Below, in pieces: positions 57,906-64,000 of a stretch of DNA of 64,000 nucleotides. Numbering within the stretch: the stretch's first letter is position 1; each line of letters begins with the position of its first letter. The notes beneath the pieces were generated by a model. The model saw only the letters and a program-made list of their open reading frames with translations, searched no databases and was not told the origin of the DNA. This DNA is from Aquatica leii. Lineage: Eukaryota > Arthropoda > Insecta > Coleoptera > Lampyridae. Position numbers and translations under genes: made by a program. Location: contig CM069435.1 of assembly GCA_035610365.1 (NCBI GenBank), positions 16,233,123 to 16,297,122 of the forward strand, written 5' to 3'.

Positions 57906-60000
57906 GAAATTGTGAAATTTCTTCACATAGTTTTGGTGTTATGTTAAAAGTTCGTCCCGTCACAGTCGTAATTCCAGTCGTGTTCCTCAATATTTGTTTA
58001 ATTGGCATCCAAATTTGGTCTTTTTCCATTTTTTTGATCGATGCTCTTGGTCCTGGTGGGTAGTAAAACACTATGTGGACATCTCGGTTTTGTTTATCGA
58101 TGTTATCAATTTCTGCAATCCACCACTGTCTATCGTAAATCCAAGCAACCATGTCTTTATTTTGAAGCGTTAATGGTACAACTTTTCCAGTTTGATTAAG
58201 CTCGTCGTCCTCTGATGACATTGATGTGAACTGACACTTAACCAAACTGTCTGACTGGGGTATAAAACAATGGAAACATCGAGTGCCTTTAATTTTCTTA
58301 AAGCGTTCATTTGTTTTTCTAAAGCATTGGTGTAAAGTTCTTGTATTTTCTAAGTTTTTGCAAAAACATAGGTTATTTCTTTAACATTTCCTGAGATGAC
58401 AAAATTTGTTTCTCATAAGTACGCTGTATACTTGCTTTTGTGTTCTATGCCATTCTAACTCAAGACCAAAATCTTCTTTGTGACAATACATATTGATAAA
58501 ATTCTTTTCTTTTTGTATTTGTATTATACTCTGAGAAGTAGATCAATTTTTTAATGGAAGGGCGATTCTCTTTTATATTGTTTACTAACTGTTATTGAAA
58601 TGCGTGCACTGTTGTAGTATTGTGTTCAAGACGGTTACTTATAACTCAATAACTATAACTGCTTAATTTATCTTCATCTTTATAATAGATCACATATGGA
58701 TTAACTCTTTGTTAACACAGTGGTGCCCTTGTACAAGAAAAGAGTAACGGCGAGAATCATGCCTTTATCCATTGCCAAGTTTTCCTTTTTTGTCTGTGAT
58801 AAATTTCCCTTGAGATTTAGCAACATAATGGTACTTTTTCAGACTTTCAAGTTGAGGAATTAAAAAGAAAACTCTTTCCACGGTTTAAAGATTGTTAACA
58901 TTTCAGTTCTGTCTTGTGCACACATTCTTTAAATTTAATATTGTGATAAATTCTTCCAATTCTTCAAACAAGCCAAATCCTGGAAAATCTTGACATTTTC
59001 TCATCATGCAATTGTAATTGTCAGTTTTGCATACCTGAACTTCCAAAATGTCGTTATAGTCAACTTTAAAAATGGCCCTATTTATCATCAACTTCACGTT
59101 CTGATGATATACACAAACACATACTTTATGACTTTTTTCCAGACTTTTTTTTCTTAAATTCAGTACCTATATACTTCATTCAAATTACACAATATTAACT
59201 GTTTTTGTCTCTGAATCTAGGCATAATTTTTTTTTCAATGAAATGCAATCTTTTTTGCCAGGCACAAAACGGTTATTTGTTGTCAAATTCATAAAACTTG
59301 ACAACTTTCGGAATGATGGTTTCATTTATCAAATTTGAAGCATTTTTTTGCAATGTAGGTGAAATATCCTGTTCTTTAAGTAAGGGCCTTGATAATTTAA
59401 CTAACTGTTCTAACACTTTTAATTCCTCACAAATCCTTTATCGGCTCCAAGAGTTTGGTAGTAAACTTATAATATTTATCTTTATTCTCTTTGTATGAAA
59501 TAGAACATTTAATTTTTAGTTTTTTTTTTATTAAATCATCATATTCACTCAGTAAATTTTGTAGATTTTCATTTGGTTCAGAAACAGGAAGTTGTTTTTG
59601 AAATTCCTTTTGATTGCTGTTAATACTTTTCAATTTTAGTTTTCAAAGCGAAGCATCTTTTTTCCTCACTTAATTTTCTAATTTTGATAAGATTTCACAA
59701 GCTGAATCTATTTTGTTTATAGTTTGTGAAAAGTCAAAATTTTTTTTATCTGAACTATCACTATCCTTCATGTTGTTAGTTACAAATATTTTTGAATAAC
59801 ATGGCACAACGCTTTTTCTGGTATGAAATTGAAGATCTCTGTTTCTCATAGTAATGATCAACAGACCTTTTTTTACACGCTTCTTGTGGTTCTTAAAAGG
59901 GTCTGAATAATATTGGCCAAATAGATGATAAAACTTGTTCAAGAATTTAATTTTATGGCACTTACAAGTCTTAAAGAAAAAAAATAATTTTTCTTCTTCA
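57906..60000 (-). pseudogene. Long-TIR transposon protein remnants, copy 2
   Basis: In minus-strand order these are: HLFGQYYSDPFKNHKK and INKIDSACEI (59670-59940); then KLMINRAIFKVDYNDILEVQ, VCKTDNYNCMMRKCQDFPGF and GLFEELEEF (58930-59097; a Cys-rich CMxxKCxxxPG box); then KSTIMLL and ENLAMDKGMIL (about 58780-58850). The C-part has FTSMSSEDDELNQTGK, LQNKDMVAWIYDRQWWIAEI, DNIDKQNRDVHIVFY and MEKDQIWMPIKQIL (57950-58230). The order matches copy 1. The C-part could be a small chromo- or SH3-like beta domain, judging only from the WVAxxYDxxWWIAxV pattern. The family is known to me only as recurrent in repeat-rich invertebrate genomes, without a superfamily name. Stops and shifts throughout. Confidence 0.6.
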
Positions 60001-60846
60001 CTATAATCTCAAATTCATTTAGGAAATTATTATGAATAAATATAGAAGACTGAGACTCTATTCTAAAATATCACATCACATAAGTACACAATTCAAGAGC
60101 TCAAAGTAAACTAAGCTAAAAAATAGACACTGGTGGAGGGGGAGGTAACACAGAGACCTGTACAAACTTGCAAATGTTGTCTTGTAACAATATAAAATAT
60201 TATGACATAACCTATTATAACCCATTTTTTACTAAATAAACTACATACATAGTTATTTGCCTTAAAATAGATCTAAATGTAGGTTATATTGCAAACGTAA
60301 AAATATAGTTTTTGCTTAAATTTAACATTAAAAAAAAACTTCCAACTAAATCTCAAAGTTGAAATTCATACTGGATTTTCATATCATAAAGACCTTTTGT
60401 GTGTGTTTTACTTGTTCCCCCAATAGAGATTTTGCCGGTTAAAAATCCAAAAATTAATTTTGTAAAACGCTGTAATTTTGAAATGGTAAGTATCTCACCA
60501 GTGTTGATATACAGTAACAGTTCAATTTAGAGAAATTACTCTTTGAAAATTGAATTTTGTTATTTTTGTCGAATAACCTGAAGCTGTTTAAAAATCTTAA
60601 GAAATGCGCGTAGCTAGGTAATGCTGGATTTAATTTGTAGACTAGAGTGTATTTAGCTCAACACAATCTATTTAAAAGGTTTAAAGTAATCCGTTGCTGA
60701 ATAATTTGACAAGTCTGCAAGCCCTGAAAATAATATGTGATCCAAAACAAAAATGACCATTTCTGAACGGAGAATAATAAAAAAACTTATTTTTCTGAAA
60801 TGTTCAAGCAACTAGTGCTGGACCACTAGGAATGGATTGACCCTCG

Positions 60847-61794
60847 TTATTATAAGTTTCACAAGAGGTTTTTGTTGCATTGTATCTATTTTATGCAACA
60901 CGAAACCATGGGACCGAATATCTTTTCGTGTGTACAAAAAAAAGAGATTTTGGTGTTACATAGCTTTAATATAAAATGTATAGTTGAGGCAACAAAGTAA
61001 TCGTTGCACATCATAGGACGTGTGACGCTGTGGTGTGACGTTACGACTTTACTAGTTTGCGTTGATAATACACCAAAGAATTGTTTATGTTAACGTAACC
61101 TTACTTTACTTAACTGCAAAATATTTTACAATTTTTTTTAACAAATTTGAATCAGTTTCAGATTTCTCTTGTGTTTTGAGGTTATGATGTAATAGGGTTG
61201 CTTATTTATCGAATTTTATTTTAGGCATTGTTTGATTATAGGAGTTAATATTACAGTCCTAATTGTTGCTTGTTTTGTGACCTCAATAGAAAGTTAAGGA
61301 TTTGAAGAAATCGATCGAAAAATAAAATTATTAATTCTTTTTTCAGTCTACCCAATGGTTTCAGAATCACTATTGGAACTTCCTGTTAAAATTTGCTACC
61401 TTTTAGTAGTTACTGTAGCATATAATTTGCGTAACCGTGTGGTTTCTTGCCACAAACCTATAAATTTTTGAGTTTAGTCCTGATTAAAGAAATTCATTGA
61501 ATTAATTATTCGTGTTTAAACCCAAAGAAACCATTTATGTAGAAAGTTAAAAAGAATCGATTACACGAAAACTAACAATTCGTTCACTGTATAAACGATT
61601 CTTTAACATAACGAGTCTGAATGATTCGATTCAGAAAAAGACTCCGAATTCAATAATAAAAGTATGTAAAGCCTAGGATTTTTGATTAAATTTTGTTATA
61701 GACAAATTCTTCATCATATAAAACTTGAACAGCAGTAACTAATTATCAAAAACTTAAGCGATTTATAATATTAATCGTTTGCGTATCTTTTCAG
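60847..61794. other. End of intron 1, no feature except the acceptor
   Basis: AT-rich with no coding or repeat signal. The final bases TATCTTTTCAG form a pyrimidine-rich 3' splice site for exon 2. Confidence 0.6.
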
Positions 61795-62043
61795 AAAGTC
61801 GAATTTACCCCAACTTCCATTCCGGCAAATACACTAGAGGTGTCTATCATCGGCGGTGGCCAGGTGATTTTCCAACCTTACACATTCAATAACCTCGGTT
61901 TCCAATTCCTGCGAATCGACAACGCACGAGAATTTCTAATACGCAAAAATGCCTTCTTGGATCTCAGTTCTGCCAGCCTCATCGTTCAAGTACTAAGTTC
62001 AGACCGTGTCATAATTGAGACGAACGCTTTTAAAAACATGCAG
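61795..62043 (+). CDS. LRR-type transmembrane protein, exon 2
   Basis: Codons 65-147, phase 0 on both sides. Acceptor TTTTCAG|AAA and donor CAG|GTACGT are strong. The protein continues the ectodomain with LRR-like repeats: IPANTLEVSIIGGG, YTFNNLGFQFLRIDN, NAFLDLSSASLIVQV and NAFKNM. The spaced aliphatic positions and the recurring (A/T)F residues after an Asn or polar residue are the LRR pattern of cell-surface proteins. The extracellular role is probably ligand or partner binding; the ligand is unknown. Confidence 0.88.
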
Positions 62044-62095
62044 GTACGTTTCTTTATTAAAAGTATGATGAAAAAACTACAATATTATTTTACAG

Positions 62096-62266
62096 ACTCC
62101 AATTTCGATGGACATCAGCCGATGCTCTTACGTTTCTATTCAAAACTCGGCGTTTAGTCGTTTACAAGATGGGAAATTTCGAAACATAGCTTATTTGGAC
62201 CTAGCAGAAGGAGCGTTTTTATTCGAGAACCAAGGAATGATCGGGCGCCACGGACCTGTAACATCT
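62096..62266 (+). CDS. LRR-type transmembrane protein, exon 3
   Basis: Codons 148-204, phase 0 on both sides, between TTTTACAG|ACT and TCT|GTAAGT. It contains the repeat-like SMDISRCSYVSIQNSAFSRL and a segment KFRNIAYLDLAEGAFLF. The intron before it is only 52 bases, typical for insects. The plus-strand reading in the short intron 2 contains a stop in the right frame, so the splice is required. Confidence 0.88.
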
Positions 62267-62347
62267 GTAAGTGATTTTTTCGTAATAATTCGATAATCTT
62301 AAAATACGACGCGAAGGCTCTATATTTAATCATTGACTCTATTTCAG

Positions 62348-62640
62348 CTTTCATTCCACAACGTAATTATGCCCAAAATACCCACTGACACATTTCACTC
62401 GTCTCTAGCCGAGGTCAGCATAAAAAATAGCGAAATTCGAGAAATTCACACTGACGCCTTCAGAGCTAGTCAAATATCGGCAGTTTTGTTTATAAACAGC
62501 TCTATACATAAAATCCATTCAGGCGCATTCAGCGATCGAACGTTACTAGTCGATTTCAGACTATCCAAATGCAAGGTGCATCTTTTGGAAAGTAGGGCTG
62601 TGATGGCATCCATGGCTAATTTAACTGTTGAACATTCCAA
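62348..62640 (+). CDS. LRR-type transmembrane protein, exon 4
   Basis: Codons 205-301 plus two bases of codon 302. The acceptor is ATTTCAG|CTT and the donor CCAA|GTAAGT; the intron before is 81 bases. LRR-like repeats recur at roughly 21-24 residue spacing: TFHSSLAEVSIKNSEIREIH, DAFRASQISAVLFINSS, GAFSDRTLLVDFRLSKC, then AVMASMANLTVEHS. The motif I-x-x-I-H-x-x-A/G-F is seen twice (EIHTDAF, KIHSGAF). Confidence 0.9.
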
Positions 62641-62685
62641 GTAAGTGCATATATTATCTAAAAACTGTGTGTAACCTCGATTTAG

Positions 62686-64000
62686 GATTACAGAGATTCA
62701 AAGGGGAGCCATTAATGGATCAACAGTAGCGAAGGCGATAATAACCGACAACGAAATTGGAACGTTTCATTCGAAAGGTTTTGTTCTAAACAATTGGAAT
62801 CGAATTAATATTGATAACAACATCATTAAACGAGTTTGCAGCCTTTTTCTCGAAGTGCCTTATAACCCTGACATTCAGCACGTTGAATTTACGTTCGTCG
62901 GAAATGAAATTTATAGAATTGAACCAAACGCTCTAAGTTTCATGCCGGATCTTCAGTACACCGTTTTAAAACTTAAATTTGATAATAACTTTTTTAATCT
63001 AACGTGTCACTGTGATATAGATAAGTGGGTATTAGAATTATTAGGAAATCCAACTCAAGACACTTCGTTCGTATTAAATTCCAGTTTCTGCATCATTAGC
63101 TCACTGTTGGCAAGATGTTTTGAGCTACAAGAAGGCCTTATCAACATGCACAACTTTACGCAGTTAGTATGTGGTGTTGAAGATTCGATCAAATGTGAAC
63201 CTTACTCCGGCGAGACCAAAGTGTTGGATACAACGACTATAATCGATACCGAAGATGTTGCCGATTCTAATAGTGGTTTAATATTAGGATTAGTTCTGGG
63301 TGCTTTACTAGTGATTGCCGTTAGTGGTACTATTGTGATTTTACTAATAAGAGGTGGATTGTGGTTGAAACGCAAAGGTTATTGCATGCGTTTCCGTAAT
63401 TTACACTATCGTCCTGACCATCCTAGTCCCGAAGAAGAAGGTACTATAGTTGCAATAGCAAGTAGAGATAAATTAGATGTACCAGAAGAATTAACTCCAG
63501 AAATATTACAAAGGCTAAGAGAGCAATTAGAAGATCCTACAACGCACGACGACGCGCGCGAAATGATCGAAAGGCTTTACGAGCTTTTTATAACTGGAGA
63601 TAGTTATACTAATAACAACAGGCAAGATGAGGAAGCTCATCTATACGAAGAATTAGGCAATCTGCAAAATCCACACGAACAAGAAAAAAGGCTAAGCGAA
63701 ACTGAACCTTTTGGTTTTTTAAGAATGATGGAAGAAAAGTATAACACTACTGCACTTGCAATTTTAGGTGCCAAACCGGCTTTAGTTGAAGAGTATTCTG
63801 AACCCACCGATGCCGCCGTTCATCTATACTCCGAATTACAAAATAAAACCGACGAATGTGTTGACTTAAACAAAAGGGATTCATTAAAATCTTTTCAAAG
63901 TAACACACAAAGATCAAATCACTCTAGGAATATCGCTTTTCGGCCATTACCGGAAAAACCAAAAAGTAGTTACGACTCAGAAGCGGGACCTTCGAAAAAA
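62686..64000 (+). CDS. LRR-type transmembrane protein, exon 5 (cap, membrane segment, cytoplasmic tail), runs off the window
   Basis: The acceptor ATTTAG|GAT completes codon 302 (Lys); the frame is open to the last base, giving at least 740 residues in total. Residues 303-408 finish the repeats (RIEPNALSFMPDLQ). Residues 409-416, CHCDIDKW, begin a C-terminal cysteine cap with later cysteines matching LRRCT spacing. Residues about 499-523 (GLILGLVLGALLVIAVSGTI and on) form the only membrane helix, followed by a basic stop-transfer RGGLWLKRK. The tail (525 onward) has HLYEEL (Tyr 622), HLYSEL (Tyr 683) and PLPEKP (722-727), possible adaptor or sorting motifs. Expected location is the plasma membrane, N-terminus out. 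The stop codon and 3' UTR lie outside the window. I do not recognise a named orthologue. Confidence 0.92.

Larger units (their letters stand above)
55815..60846 (-). mobile_element. Long-TIR transposon, copy 2, both ends present, with nested insertions
   Basis: The left end (CGTGGGTCAAACTATGCCAA, then GTGGTCCAG) and the right end, read inverted (CGAGGGTCAATCCATTCCTA, then GTGGTCCAGCACTAGTTGC), begin terminal inverted repeats about 550 bases long. They are diverged but alignable throughout, ending near AGTTGGAAGTTT. Between them, minus-strand protein remnants occupy about 57906-60000. Two later insertions are nested: a hAT-type MITE in the left repeat (55994-56188) and a Penelope-like element (about 56530-57905). 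Without these the element would be about 3.5 kb. No convincing target duplication was found. This is the most complete copy in the window. Confidence 0.75.
11142..61794 (+). other. Giant first intron of the LRR gene (~50.7 kb)
   Basis: The intron is bounded by donor GTTAGT at 11142 and acceptor TATCTTTTCAG ending at 61794. No intervening exon with a compatible signal was found. The phase-0 junction joins the N-terminal cap to the first LRR-like repeat in a natural way. The interior consists largely of mobile-element relics on both strands, plus a tRNA-like locus. Whether some unseen non-coding or microexon lies inside cannot be excluded without transcripts. Confidence 0.8.

Noticed and set aside
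1..64000. CRISPR array, bacterial operons, rRNA genes or prophage
   Set aside because: No evenly spaced repeats with unique spacers, no Shine-Dalgarno-led gene clusters and no rRNA motifs; the window is eukaryotic.

Overview
This is a strongly AT-rich window from an animal genome, almost certainly an insect. The basis is the mix of BEL/Pao, Ty3/gypsy, RTE, Penelope-like, mariner/Tc1, pogo/Tigger and hAT-type relics, eukaryotic GT-AG introns, a nuclear tRNA-Thr-like gene and one spliced cell-surface gene. A beetle would fit, but the sequence does not settle the order. There is no bacterial gene, operon, CRISPR array or rRNA.

One host protein gene is supported, on the plus strand. It encodes a type I transmembrane protein with a leucine-rich-repeat (LRR)-like ectodomain. 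Exon 1 (signal peptide and N-terminal cysteine cap) lies at 10950-11141. After an intron of about 50.7 kb, exons 2-5 follow at 61795-62043, 62096-62266, 62348-62640 and 62686 to beyond 64000. All visible junctions are GT-AG and join in frame. The last exon carries the C-terminal cap, one membrane segment and a cytoplasmic tail with duplicated HLYxEL motifs. It is still open at the window edge.

Upstream of the gene, 1-2827 is the 3' part of a decayed BEL/Pao retrotransposon with a probable 3' LTR. At 5.0-7.7 kb there are scrambled Ty3/gypsy fragments. At 7.8-9.5 kb there is a terminal-inverted-repeat (TIR) element with a nested foldback MITE.

The giant first intron is a transposon graveyard. 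In order it holds: a tandem array of 5'-truncated RTE units with an inserted Penelope-like element (13.5-18.6 kb); inverted arms and split pogo/Tigger fragments (21.4-24.3 kb); an RTE scrap; an ATA microsatellite; a tRNA-Thr-like locus (28.1 kb); IS630/Tc1/mariner relics and a perfect 80-bp palindrome with an 8-bp target duplication (29.5-31.1 kb); a first copy of a long-TIR transposon with an unusual protein (31.1-33.7 kb); an AG-rich LINE-like repeat; a second Penelope-like element (37.4-38.2 kb); two mariners (39.0-41.1 kb); a solo end of the long-TIR element and an inverted copy of the AG-rich repeat (43.9-46.0 kb); a nearly complete LINE (49.3-51.7 kb); a GC-rich-ended MITE (51.8-52.6 kb); more small elements; and a 5-kb long-TIR element copy carrying a nested hAT-type MITE and a third Penelope-like element (55.8-60.8 kb).

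The least familiar item is the long-TIR family, with termini near 31.1, 43.9, 55.8 and 60.8 kb. I recognise its protein as recurrent in invertebrate genomes but cannot place it in a named transposase superfamily. All mobile-element genes here look inactivated.
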